Below the pieces are notes generated by a model that was given only the letters and a program-made list of their open reading frames with translations, did not search any database and was not told where the DNA came from. 62,222 nt of DNA from Actinomycetota bacterium (GTDB taxonomy: Bacteria > Actinomycetota > Actinomycetes > S36-B12 > UBA5976), in contig CANFOW010000004.1 in assembly GCA_947448865.1 (NCBI GenBank), forward strand, positions 1 to 62,222. Direction: 5' to 3'. Positions 1-8,149 of this stretch are shown here, one piece after another. The number at the start of each line of letters is the position of its first letter. The stretch's first letter is position 1. Both the position numbers and the translations under genes were made by a program.

Positions 1-342
1 GGTTTGGAATTTGTTATAACTCTTGGAACTGGTGTTGGTGCTGCACTGTTTTGGGATGGCACGCTTTTGCCTCATCTCGAACTTGGACATGCGCCGTTTC
101 GCAAAGGTGACTCCTTTGAGGAGCAACTCGGAAACGCAGCTCGCAAAGAAGTTGGAAAAGATCGCTGGATAACCCGAGTACTGCGTGCAATCGAGGCATA
201 CGACTCGTTCTTATATGCCGATCGCATTTACATCGGCGGCGGTAATGCCCGGTTGCTCGAAGGCATCTCATTTCCCGAAAAGGTAACCATTGTCTCTAAC
301 ACCGCCGGCATCCTCGGTGGCATCAAAATTTGGGATAGGTAA
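1..342 (+). CDS. ppgK: Polyphosphate glucokinase, C-terminal part (runs off window start)
   Basis: This is the 3' part of a ROK-family sugar kinase; the frame is open at base 1, so the ORF-track start at base 4 is artificial. It would phosphorylate glucose with polyphosphate (and often ATP) at the entry to glycolysis. The phosphate-binding stretch ITLGTGVGAALF is followed by the ELGH motif typical of polyphosphate glucokinases, and the tail YIGGGN...NTAGILGG matches the family C-terminus. About 110 of the usual ~250-270 residues are present. A MarR regulator starts 10 bp downstream. The assignment to the family is firm; the preferred phosphoryl donor is inferred. Confidence 0.8.
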   Translation, partial: GLEFVITLGTGVGAALFWDGTLLPHLELGHAPFRKGDSFEEQLGNAARKEVGKDRWITRVLRAIEAYDSFLYADRIYIGGGNARLLEGISFPEKVTIVSNTAGILGGIKIWDR

Positions 343-352
343 GACTGTACCT

Positions 353-811
353 ATGACTAAGTGGCTATCGGAATCCCAGCAGACCAATTGGCGCGCTTGG
401 CTAGCTGCTTCAACACTTTTGCATGACCAGCTCAATCGAGATTTGCAGACTACCGAAAACTTAACAATGGCGGACTATGAAATCTTGGTTCGCCTTTCGG
501 ATGCTCCACAACGACGTATTCGCATGAGTGAACTTGCTGAAATTACACTGTCTTCTCGCAGCCGGCTCAGCCACCAGGTTGATCGTATGGAAAAAGCGGG
601 TTTAGTAACCCGCGAAGTATGTGATTCCGACCGCCGTGGCCAACACTGCATCATGACTGATCAGGGTTGGACCACGTTAGAAGCCGCAGCGCCATCCCAC
701 GTTGCGAGTGTGCGGGAACATTTTGTCGACATTTTGACTGATGAAGAATACAGGGCACTTGGAAAAGCGTGTCAGAAAATTGTCGCTCATCTTGAGTCGC
801 ACAATTCGTAA
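353..811 (+). CDS. MarR-family transcriptional regulator
   Basis: A 152-residue winged-helix regulator of MarR type. The ATG at 353 is preferred to the upstream ORF start because the longer form would overlap the kinase and MarR homology starts just after it. The core reads DYEILVRLSD, then MSELAE...SRSRLSHQVDRMEKAGLVTRE (recognition helix and wing) and the SDRRGQH turn, a typical MarR layout. It lies 10 bp after ppgK and may be co-transcribed with it. The target and ligand cannot be told from the sequence. Confidence 0.85.
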   Translation: MTKWLSESQQTNWRAWLAASTLLHDQLNRDLQTTENLTMADYEILVRLSDAPQRRIRMSELAEITLSSRSRLSHQVDRMEKAGLVTREVCDSDRRGQHCIMTDQGWTTLEAAAPSHVASVREHFVDILTDEEYRALGKACQKIVAHLESHNS

Positions 812-923
812 TTTCTTTCAATATTTAGCTGCGTGAATCATTCGCAGTTTTGATAAATATGTGTCACAATTTTTCTCATACAGGTAGTGGACTCCCTGCT
901 ACCTCACTTTTATAGGAGGAACT

Positions 924-1406
924 GTGGCTGCACGTAAAGCCCCAGCGAAGAAGGCAGCCGCCAAGAAGGCCGCTCCTGCAAAGAAGGCAGCTAAGAAAGC
1001 TGTCAAGAAGGCCACCGCTAAAAAGACCGTAGCCAAGAAGGCAGCAAAGAAGACTGTCAAGAAGGCTGCTGCTAAGAAGACCGTAGCCAAGAAGGCAGCA
1101 AAGAAAGCTGTCAAGAAGGCCACTGCAAAGAAGACTGCTGCAAAGAAGTCTGTCAAGAAAGTAGCTAAGAAAGCTGCTGCTAAGAAGACTGCTGCAAAGA
1201 AGTCAGTTAAGAAGGTTGCAAAGAAAGCTGTCAAGAAAGCTGCTGCTAAGAAGACCGTAGTCAAGAAAGCAGCGAAGAAGACTGTCAAGAAAGCTGCTGC
1301 TAAGAAGACTGCTGCTAAGAAGTCAGTGAAGAAGGCTTCAAACAAGGTTGCCGCAGTTGTTGCTTCAGCAAGTGATGCAGTAAGCGATGCGGTAAGCGAA
1401 AGCTAA
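924..1406 (+). CDS. Lysine-rich histone H1-like DNA-binding protein
   Basis: A 160-residue protein made almost wholly of Ala/Lys repeats of the kind KKAAAKKTAAKKSVKK, resembling the basic tails of eukaryotic H1 and of bacterial H1-like or Hup-type nucleoid proteins. It very probably binds DNA without sequence specificity and compacts the nucleoid. There is no N-terminal HU fold; the protein is all tail, ending in a short acidic/serine segment (SDAVSDAVSES). The GTG start at 924 is set by a consensus AGGAGGA four bases upstream. A very strong terminator follows, so it is a single-gene unit. The minus-strand ORF at 899-1345 is its shadow. Confidence 0.85.
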   Translation: MAARKAPAKKAAAKKAAPAKKAAKKAVKKATAKKTVAKKAAKKTVKKAAAKKTVAKKAAKKAVKKATAKKTAAKKSVKKVAKKAAAKKTAAKKSVKKVAKKAVKKAAAKKTVVKKAAKKTVKKAAAKKTAAKKSVKKASNKVAAVVASASDAVSDAVSES

Positions 1407-1423
1407 ACCCAGTAAAACCATCG

Positions 1424-1461
1424 ACGTGGAGTCTGTACTCAGTACAGACTCCACGTTTTTT
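1424..1461 (+). terminator. Strong rho-independent terminator of the H1-like gene
   Basis: A perfect 16-bp inverted repeat (arms ACGTGGAGTCTGTACT and its complement, single central base) is followed directly by six T residues. It starts 17 bp after the stop codon of the H1-like gene. Confidence 0.9.
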
Positions 1462-1579
1462 GTTGCGCTAATGCAATCCCCCAACAGAATCTGAACGCAT
1501 CAGTTTTCTCTGCGTCACCCCTAACCACATTTAGCGCCATCAAATCTACTTAGCGTCAAATACCTAGTAGATTGCTTGA

Positions 1580-2809
1580 GTGCCACAATTTGGATTCACT
1601 CAGCAACAGATTCTCGAACCTAAAGAATCAGGCGTTCGTGCTGTCGGTCGCGCTGGCACCATCAGTACGCCACACGGTGACATCCAAACACCTGCTTTTA
1701 TTCCAGTAGGTACGAAAGCAACTGTGAAATCCGTTCTACCAGAATCAATGAAAGATCTTGGCGCCCAAGCACTGTTAGCAAACGCGTACCATCTCTATTT
1801 GCAACCCGGCTGCGACATCATTGATTCTGCAGGTGGTGTTGGGAAATTTATGAATTGGTCGGGACCGACCTTCACTGACAGTGGCGGCTTCCAAGTTATG
1901 AGTCTTGGAGTTGGATTCAAAAAAGTACTAGCAATGCAGACCGACACGGTGCAACGCGACGACGTGATTGCTGATCATAAAGAACGACTGGCTCATGTCG
2001 ATGACGATGGAGTCACGTTTAAATCGCACCTTGATGGAAGTATGCACAGATTCTCTCCAGAAATTTCAATGCAGGTGCAACATCAAATTGGCGCAGACAT
2101 CATGTTTGCCTTTGACGAGCTCACGACTTTGATGAACACGCGCGAGTACCAGGAAATGTCGCTAGAACGCACGCGACTGTGGGCTATTCGGTGCGTGGAA
2201 GAACATAAGCGACTCACCATCGAACGAACAGATAAGCCATACCAAGCTCTGTTCGGCGTGATTCAAGGTGCCCAATATGAGGATTTGCGTCGCAAGGCCT
2301 CGAGAGACCTCGGAGCCATGGATTTTGATGGATATGGCATTGGTGGAGCGCTAGACAAGAATTCGCTGTCCACGATTGTGCGTTGGGTAAGTGAAGAGTT
2401 GCCCGCAGATCGTCCACGCCACTTACTCGGCATCGGAGAACCTGAAGACTTTTTTGCTGGAGTAGAAAGTGGCGCAGACACCTTCGATTGTGTTGCCGCG
2501 AGTCGAGCGGGCCGAAACGCAGCTGTGTACACGAAGTTTGGGCGATTCAATATCACGAATGCGAAATATCGCAGGTCGTTTGCACCTGTCACAGATGACT
2601 GCGCCTGCTACACCTGTACGCACTACACCCAGGCTTACCTGCATCACCTTGTTCATGCCAAGGAACTGCTCGCTGCTACCCTGCTGACAATTCACAACGA
2701 ATACTTTGTTGTCAATCTCGTCGCTCGAATTAGAGAAAGCATCTTGGACGGCACGTACTACGAACTTAAGGACGAGTTTTTAGGTACGTTCGCCGGGCGA
2801 TCGTTGTGA
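1580..2809 (+). CDS. tgt: tRNA-guanine transglycosylase
   Basis: A 409-residue Tgt that exchanges guanine-34 of GUN-anticodon tRNAs for a 7-deazaguanine base. Visible motifs: TDSGGFQVMSL with the catalytic Asp100, FAFDE with Asp179, the nucleophile Asp303 in TFDCVAASR, and the zinc site C341-x-C343-xx-C346 with H372. Compared with the proteobacterial enzyme there is a roughly 20-residue insertion after GGFQVMSL, and by hand alignment the base-pocket residues differ: the preQ1-type GGLAVGE loop reads GGALDKN and the Cys after FDE is Leu. The adjacent gene is a YhhQ-type precursor transporter on the opposite strand. The substrate (preQ1, queuine or another base) is therefore open. Start is GTG. 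Confidence 0.93.
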   Translation: MPQFGFTQQQILEPKESGVRAVGRAGTISTPHGDIQTPAFIPVGTKATVKSVLPESMKDLGAQALLANAYHLYLQPGCDIIDSAGGVGKFMNWSGPTFTDSGGFQVMSLGVGFKKVLAMQTDTVQRDDVIADHKERLAHVDDDGVTFKSHLDGSMHRFSPEISMQVQHQIGADIMFAFDELTTLMNTREYQEMSLERTRLWAIRCVEEHKRLTIERTDKPYQALFGVIQGAQYEDLRRKASRDLGAMDFDGYGIGGALDKNSLSTIVRWVSEELPADRPRHLLGIGEPEDFFAGVESGADTFDCVAASRAGRNAAVYTKFGRFNITNAKYRRSFAPVTDDCACYTCTHYTQAYLHHLVHAKELLAATLLTIHNEYFVVNLVARIRESILDGTYYELKDEFLGTFAGRSL

Positions 2810-2867
2810 TTCCCTAAGCCTGCGGACACACACTTAAAAGTGTGAGCAGTGGTTCATCTGCGATTCG

Positions 2868-3548
2868 CTAAACAATCGCCGTGTTCACTTCGTACGAAGG
2901 TTCATTAGCTTTGATCCAGGCAATGACTCGATAAGTTATCGGCAGCAGAACAACCTCAAGAAGAGTCTTGTAAACGTAACCAACGATGACATAGTTCAAG
3001 AAATCTTTTCCGGTCAAGATTCCGTAGAACGCAATTGTGCAAAAGGCAAGCGTGTCCGCGAATTCTCCGACGACGGTTGATCCGATGAGACGAAACCACA
3101 AAGCACTTTCTTGCGTTCGCTGTTTAATTTTTACCAACACATACGAGTTGAGAAGCTGGCCGACTAGGAACCCGCAGACGCTCGCTAAAACAATGCGTGG
3201 AACAAATCCCAGAATGGATTCGAATGCTGCCTGATTTTCCCAACCGGGAGCACTTGGTGAAAGTTGAATTGCATAGAAAGTCAGGGCCGAAAGAATAGCC
3301 ATGGCAAACCCAAGGAAAATTGTTCGACGAGCGGCTTTGAAACCGTAAACCTCGCTCAGTACGTCACCAGTGATGTACACAAGCGGAAAAAGGAATGCTC
3401 CACCGTCAACAATCAGGGGACCAAAAATTATTAATTTCGTTGCACCTACATTTGAAATGACTAGCAATGCGACAAACACGGCGCTGATGATTGGGTAAAT
3501 GCTGTTGGATGCTCGGGCGTAATGTGGCGCGCGTTCTGTTTGAGTCAT
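2868..3548 (-). CDS. Queuosine precursor transporter, YhhQ/VUT family
   Basis: A membrane protein of about 226 residues with six likely transmembrane segments. The family signatures DGGAFLFPLVYITGDVLSEVYGF and STVVGEFADTLAF mark it as COG1738 (YhhQ), whose E. coli member imports preQ0/preQ1. Placed beside tgt, it most likely brings in the 7-deazaguanine base that Tgt inserts; no queC/D/E/F biosynthesis gene is in the window. The ATG at 3548 is chosen over the TTG at 3560. The MFS gene diverges only about 23 bp away, so one or both transcripts probably have very short leaders. Confidence 0.88.
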   Translation of the reverse strand: MTQTERAPHYARASNSIYPIISAVFVALLVISNVGATKLIIFGPLIVDGGAFLFPLVYITGDVLSEVYGFKAARRTIFLGFAMAILSALTFYAIQLSPSAPGWENQAAFESILGFVPRIVLASVCGFLVGQLLNSYVLVKIKQRTQESALWFRLIGSTVVGEFADTLAFCTIAFYGILTGKDFLNYVIVGYVYKTLLEVVLLPITYRVIAWIKANEPSYEVNTAIV

Positions 3549-3571
3549 TGTGCTATTCAACCACCCCTACT

Positions 3572-4807
3572 ATGGGTCTTGTGAACAATGACGTCTTGCA
3601 AAAACACACTATTCGCACGCTGGCTATTACTCAGATTCTGACGGGAATTGGTGTTGTTTCTACAATTGCGGCCGGATCTTTGCTGGTGTCATCAATTTCC
3701 CACTCTGAATCGCTCGCGGGACTTGCCCAAACATTTAACGTTCTCGGCGCAGCCACTATGGCAATACCTCTTGCATCCCTGACTCACCGTGGTGGACGCC
3801 GCTTGGCGCTGTCCACTGGTTATGTCATTGCCACGATTGGTTCAATTAGCGCCATAATCGGCGGCAGTCACAGAATCTTATTTTTTATGCTGGCCGGGAC
3901 CTTCATGATCGGCGCTTCTTCAGCCGCTAACTACCAGTCACGGTTTGCCGCTGTTGATTTATCTCATCCTGAAAGTCGAGCACGAGACTTGTCGTTCGTT
4001 GTGTGGGCATCAACAATCGGCGCAGTGCTCGGCCCGAATCTCATGGCTCCTTTTGGAAGCATCGCGCCATACTTTGGCCTACCGCGCCTGACTGGGCCTT
4101 ACCTTTTGGCTGCAGTCATGCTTGGAATCGCCACTCTGAATGTCTGGTTTCGACTCAAGCCAGATCCCTATCTGACACACATCACACAAACGCACGGCGA
4201 GAATGTAAAGCCGCCTGCTCGACTGTCTGCACGAGTTGTATTAGCTCGAATGAAGAAATCTCCTCGTACCCTTTTGGGCTTAATGTCCATCGCTATTGGT
4301 CACCTGGCAATGGTGTCCATCATGGTGATGACACCAGTGCACATGTCACACGTTGATGTGAGTTTGAAAATTATTGGATTGGTCATCAGTGTTCACGTCG
4401 CTGGAATGTACGCCTTCTCGCCCATTGTCGGCAAGCTTGCTGATCGAATGGGACGCATTCGCGTTATCCAAATTGGAGCAGGCATCCTTTTATTGTCAGG
4501 ACTGATTGCCGGAACCGCAGATGCCGGAAATAGCGTGCAACTTGGCTGTGGGCTTTTCTTACTCGGTGTTGGATGGTCATGCACGTTGATTGCAGGCTCT
4601 ACCTTGCTCACTGAAACAATTGACGACGACATCCGAGCTAGTGCACAAGGAGCAACTGACTTAGTCATGAATCTGTGTGCAGCTGGTGGTGGTGCGCTCG
4701 CGGGATTAATTATCGCCACGCTGAGCTACGGATTCCTGTGTGCCTTCGTGTGTGTACCAGTAGCCTTCCTCGGCTATCGCGCTACGCGATTGGCTGCTGC
4801 TGCGTAA
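3572..4807 (+). CDS. MFS transporter
   Basis: A 411-residue major facilitator protein with about 12 hydrophobic segments. The inter-domain/loop motif GKLADRMGRIRVIQIG (the MFS A-type D-R-x-GR signature) is in the second half, and LTHRGGRRLALS is the equivalent in the first. The start at ATG 3572 avoids a long overlap with the divergent transporter gene; a GTG nine bases further in is possible. The substrate is unknown. Its 3' end overlaps the convergent agmatine deiminase gene by 26 bp. Confidence 0.85.
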   Translation: MGLVNNDVLQKHTIRTLAITQILTGIGVVSTIAAGSLLVSSISHSESLAGLAQTFNVLGAATMAIPLASLTHRGGRRLALSTGYVIATIGSISAIIGGSHRILFFMLAGTFMIGASSAANYQSRFAAVDLSHPESRARDLSFVVWASTIGAVLGPNLMAPFGSIAPYFGLPRLTGPYLLAAVMLGIATLNVWFRLKPDPYLTHITQTHGENVKPPARLSARVVLARMKKSPRTLLGLMSIAIGHLAMVSIMVMTPVHMSHVDVSLKIIGLVISVHVAGMYAFSPIVGKLADRMGRIRVIQIGAGILLLSGLIAGTADAGNSVQLGCGLFLLGVGWSCTLIAGSTLLTETIDDDIRASAQGATDLVMNLCAAGGGALAGLIIATLSYGFLCAFVCVPVAFLGYRATRLAAAA

Positions 4808-5798
4808 TGCAGTGAATGCCACCACCGCGAATAAAGATTGGTCGAGCATCAACAGGCACAATTTCGCGACCTGGATAAATCTCTTCGAATAGTTTCTTTG
4901 TACGTTCATCGGCTGGATCATCAAAAGTACACATAATCACTGCCCCATTACAGATGTAATGATTTATGTATCCGTAATCGACAAAGTCAATTTCGTCTCT
5001 GATTACATCAGGGGCTGGAATTGGAATTGCTCGAAACCCGGTTGATTCCACAACTGCGCGAAGTTCTTGTGACACAACGTAATCGGGATGATCAGGATTG
5101 CGTTGATCATGGTACAAAATTGTGTTTTCATCACTGAAGCACGCCAAAATATCTACGTGGCCACGGGTTCCGAAATCTTCATAGTCGCGTGTGAGCCCAC
5201 GTTTGAACCAAAAAACTTGTGATACACCCAGAGTGCGAGCGAACTCCGCTTCCAGGCTTTCCTTTGTGGCTTCCGGATTTCGGAATGGATCAAGCTGCAC
5301 AGTTTCAGTGACAAGTAGTGCCCCTGTCCCATTGACATGAATTCCACCGCCCTCATTAACAATCGGTGACTCTACAAGCGGAACACCAGCCCGATTAATA
5401 ATGAACGGTGCAATTTGGGAATCATGATCCCACTTGGCCCAATGTTGCGCTCCCCAACCGTTAAAAATCCAATCCACAGCACAGAGCGTGCCTGATTCGT
5501 CCCTGACAAATGTTGGACCCATGTCTCGCATCCACGAGTCATCTAATGCAGCGGTAACAATGTCCACACGTTCATCTAGCCATTCGCGAGCTATGTCTTC
5601 ATCGCGAGGATCTACCACCATTGTCACTGGCTCAAAACGAACAATCGCATTAGCGACCTGTGACCACGCGGTGTAGGCATCGTCCATTCCCGACTCAACA
5701 CCAGTGATGTTTTCCCCTGACATGTAACCGGCAGTCGGCCACGCCATCCAGGTGCGTTCGTGAGTTTCCCATTCGGCAGGCATTGTGTACGTCGTCAT
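4782..5798 (-). CDS. aguA: Agmatine deiminase
   Basis: A 338-residue member of the peptidyl-arginine deiminase-like family that hydrolyses agmatine to N-carbamoylputrescine and ammonia. Motifs: DDSWMRDMGPTFV, NEGGGIHVNG, a TRGHVD segment with the catalytic His/Asp, and the C-terminal GGGIHCITQQ with the nucleophilic Cys. Length is normal for the bacterial enzyme. AguB, the next enzyme, is not in the window. With the polyamine-type permease at 19.7 kb, the ureohydrolase at 13 kb and the HDAC-like enzyme at 35 kb it supports use of guanidino/polyamine nitrogen. It diverges from metF. Confidence 0.92.
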   Translation of the reverse strand: MTTYTMPAEWETHERTWMAWPTAGYMSGENITGVESGMDDAYTAWSQVANAIVRFEPVTMVVDPRDEDIAREWLDERVDIVTAALDDSWMRDMGPTFVRDESGTLCAVDWIFNGWGAQHWAKWDHDSQIAPFIINRAGVPLVESPIVNEGGGIHVNGTGALLVTETVQLDPFRNPEATKESLEAEFARTLGVSQVFWFKRGLTRDYEDFGTRGHVDILACFSDENTILYHDQRNPDHPDYVVSQELRAVVESTGFRAIPIPAPDVIRDEIDFVDYGYINHYICNGAVIMCTFDDPADERTKKLFEEIYPGREIVPVDARPIFIRGGGIHCITQQQPIA

Positions 5799-5886
5799 GA
5801 CACGAACTCTAGCGAACCGTGTCGGTACAATAAGGATTCACGGCAATGGCGCCTTCACTCAAGTAAGAAGCGTGGGAGGGATTAGC

Positions 5887-6777
5887 ATGCCAAGCACAGA
5901 TCTAAACACGCTGGTATCCGGCGACATTCCACCACAACCAACTATTTCTTTTGAGTTTTTTCCACCCAAAGATGACCCAGCAGCAGCCATCTTGAATAAC
6001 ACGCTGACCGAGTTAGCTAAACATCGACCTGCTTTTGTGTCAGTTACCTACGGCGCAGGCGGTTCCACGCAAGATCGCACATTCGCTGTTGCACAGTCAA
6101 TTCTCAACACTCTGAAGTGTCGTGTCATTGGACATCTCACCCTCGTGGGTTCCACCGAAGAGCAACTCAGTCATGTGCTTGAGGAATATCAGAAGATCGG
6201 ACTGTCGGGCGTTCTCGCATTGCGTGGTGATCCTGTTGGTGGTCCGACGGCGCCCTGGACAACAACGCCAGGTGGTTACGATTACGCCGATCAACTCGTT
6301 GACCTGATTTCTCGCACGACCACTCTCGAAGTCGGTGTGGCCGCTTTTCCAGACGTGCACCCTGCATCGCAAGGCAACTTCATGCAAGACATTCAAGTAC
6401 TGCTGCGCAAAGAAGAACTTGGCGCCACATTTGCGATTACGCAGTTCGTGTTTGACAGCGGCCGTTACGAAGCGCTGTGCGACGCGTTAGAAAGCCGAGG
6501 GTCACGGTTGCGCATTTATCCAGGAATTATGCCGGTCATGAACTACAACCAAATCGTGCGCATGCTCGAACTCAGTGGTGGCTACATGCCAAAAGCAACG
6601 CGACTTCGATTTGCTCGCTATCAAAACGACCCTGAATCGCTTAAGCAACTCGGCATCGACATTGCCGTGCAAATTTGCGAAGACGTTGTCGCACTCGGAG
6701 CTCCAGGACTGCATTTCTACACACTCAATCAATCGGGGCCGACTGACTCTGTTATTTCACAGCTGTCGTTTCAATAG
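5887..6777 (+). CDS. metF: 5,10-methylenetetrahydrofolate reductase
   Basis: A 296-residue flavoprotein that reduces methylene-THF to methyl-THF for methionine synthesis. Signatures: ISFEFFPPKDD with the conserved Glu, VSVTYGAGGSTQDRT, LALRGDP, FAITQFVFD and IYPGIMPV. The ATG at 5887 is chosen because GGGAGGG lies six bases upstream and because the homology begins just inside; the longer ORF-track start lies within the promoter region shared with aguA. A TACAAT box at 5826-5831 could be its -10, but the -35 is poor. The 3' end overlaps the convergent hydrolase gene by 26 bp. Confidence 0.93.
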   Translation: MPSTDLNTLVSGDIPPQPTISFEFFPPKDDPAAAILNNTLTELAKHRPAFVSVTYGAGGSTQDRTFAVAQSILNTLKCRVIGHLTLVGSTEEQLSHVLEEYQKIGLSGVLALRGDPVGGPTAPWTTTPGGYDYADQLVDLISRTTTLEVGVAAFPDVHPASQGNFMQDIQVLLRKEELGATFAITQFVFDSGRYEALCDALESRGSRLRIYPGIMPVMNYNQIVRMLELSGGYMPKATRLRFARYQNDPESLKQLGIDIAVQICEDVVALGAPGLHFYTLNQSGPTDSVISQLSFQ

Positions 6778-8122
6778 AGTGCCACTTCGGTTGACGACGC
6801 TTCAGAATTTTACGAAGAATCAATAGACAAATAAGTATCCCTATCGCTTTCCAAAAGCCAATCGGAAATGGACGATGAGCATCGGGGGCTGGGTCTACCT
6901 GAGTTGAATGAGGCATATTCAATGTGGCAACAACTCCCGCATGATCTGTCGGAGCACATATTTCGGCGCCACACTGCCACATGTCTGATCCAGTTGGCCA
7001 CGTATTACCCACGAGTCGAGAACCAGCACCTGGCTCTAATTTTCGCGTGAAGACATAATCCAATCGGTCTGTGAATCCTTGTGGGCGCGCTTTATCAAAC
7101 CCATTAAGTAAAGCGGTATATCCCCACGAAAAGTTTGACGTTTGTTGTGGGTCAGGACCGACATCTGTATAGCCAGCCTGAACCATAGACCAGTATGGGC
7201 TGCACTCAGAATGAGCGGAATCTTTTGAGGGATTTAATTTTTGAACGGGACAAGCCGCGCTTTCAAATGGTTGCTCGCCTAAATTGGGATCGCTTTGTGG
7301 TCGAGGATCTCGTGGATCACTGTTGAAGTCACCCATCACAACAAGTGGCATAGTGACGTTTTTCAAATCATTTATTAACTGATCTGCTTGGGCTTTTGCA
7401 GGTGGTACCTTGCCGGCGTCAAAGAGCGACTCCAGATGAGTTGCAACAAATCGCGTCGGTACACCATGAATCAAGATGTCTGCCCAGCTATAGCCCCGAT
7501 GCACAGTCATCAATGTAGGAATAATTGTGTACGACTTTTTATATTCAGTTGTTCCAACATTTAATACATCAGTCACATGATCGCTTCGAATCAAAATTGC
7601 ATCAGCAATCCTGAATCCACACGCTGCGTCGTCTTTGCCGAATAGCGGTTGGAATGTAGCTGGATCATGCGCCATTGTCACCATAGGGATGGGATTAATG
7701 GCAAAGCCTTCGTTATAGGCAGTTCGTCCATTCGCCGCAGCTAGAACGTATTCCGTACCCATAATCTGTGTTTGTTCAAGTAACTGCTTGACGAAGTCGT
7801 AAACCACTACTGGTCGTGAGAATGGGCCAGGTGTACAAATCCATGTGGTTGCTTCTTGAATTGCAACAACATCTGGATGCTCAGTCACAATTTCTGCGGC
7901 CAACTTCGGTGCCCGCATCGAGAAATCTGTTTTATGGACTTGATCCCACATAAATTGCGCAGCTGCTGAGAAGTTCGGCAAAAGCTTCATCGCTGGGCCG
8001 ACATCGGCACCGAGATAAATATTTCGTGTCATGACTGTGACGTCGTTGACATCCGCATGAACAGGAACTGCAGTTCCCAGGAAGCCCATAATCGTGAATA
8101 AACTGACCGCTAATTTCCGCAC
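6752..8122 (-). CDS. Secreted, membrane-anchored endonuclease/exonuclease/phosphatase-family hydrolase
   Basis: About 456 residues from the GTG at 8122. The N-terminus RKLAVSLFTIMGFLG...VHA is a signal peptide with an A-x-A-type cleavage site; the track's longer start (563 aa) adds about 107 residues that cover the divergent gene and is rejected. The EEP catalytic set is visible: MTRNIYLG, the metal-binding Glu in AIQEATTW, THLES, GDFNSDP and the terminal TDHAGV. After the catalytic domain there is a hydrophobic segment WKAIGILICLLILRKIL and a basic tail, so the enzyme is likely tethered outside the cell. Substrates of the family include nucleic acids, phosphoinositides and sphingomyelin; which one applies cannot be told. 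Confidence 0.8.
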   Translation of the reverse strand: MRKLAVSLFTIMGFLGTAVPVHADVNDVTVMTRNIYLGADVGPAMKLLPNFSAAAQFMWDQVHKTDFSMRAPKLAAEIVTEHPDVVAIQEATTWICTPGPFSRPVVVYDFVKQLLEQTQIMGTEYVLAAANGRTAYNEGFAINPIPMVTMAHDPATFQPLFGKDDAACGFRIADAILIRSDHVTDVLNVGTTEYKKSYTIIPTLMTVHRGYSWADILIHGVPTRFVATHLESLFDAGKVPPAKAQADQLINDLKNVTMPLVVMGDFNSDPRDPRPQSDPNLGEQPFESAACPVQKLNPSKDSAHSECSPYWSMVQAGYTDVGPDPQQTSNFSWGYTALLNGFDKARPQGFTDRLDYVFTRKLEPGAGSRLVGNTWPTGSDMWQCGAEICAPTDHAGVVATLNMPHSTQVDPAPDAHRPFPIGFWKAIGILICLLILRKILKRRQPKWHSIETTAVK

Positions 8123-8149
8123 AGCCCAAGTATGGTGCAGAGTAGACGG

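Noticed and set aside
899-1345. 148-aa hydrophobic ORF on the minus strand
   Set aside because: It is the antisense of the Lys/Ala repeats of the H1-like gene, whose strand has a consensus ribosome-binding site and terminator.
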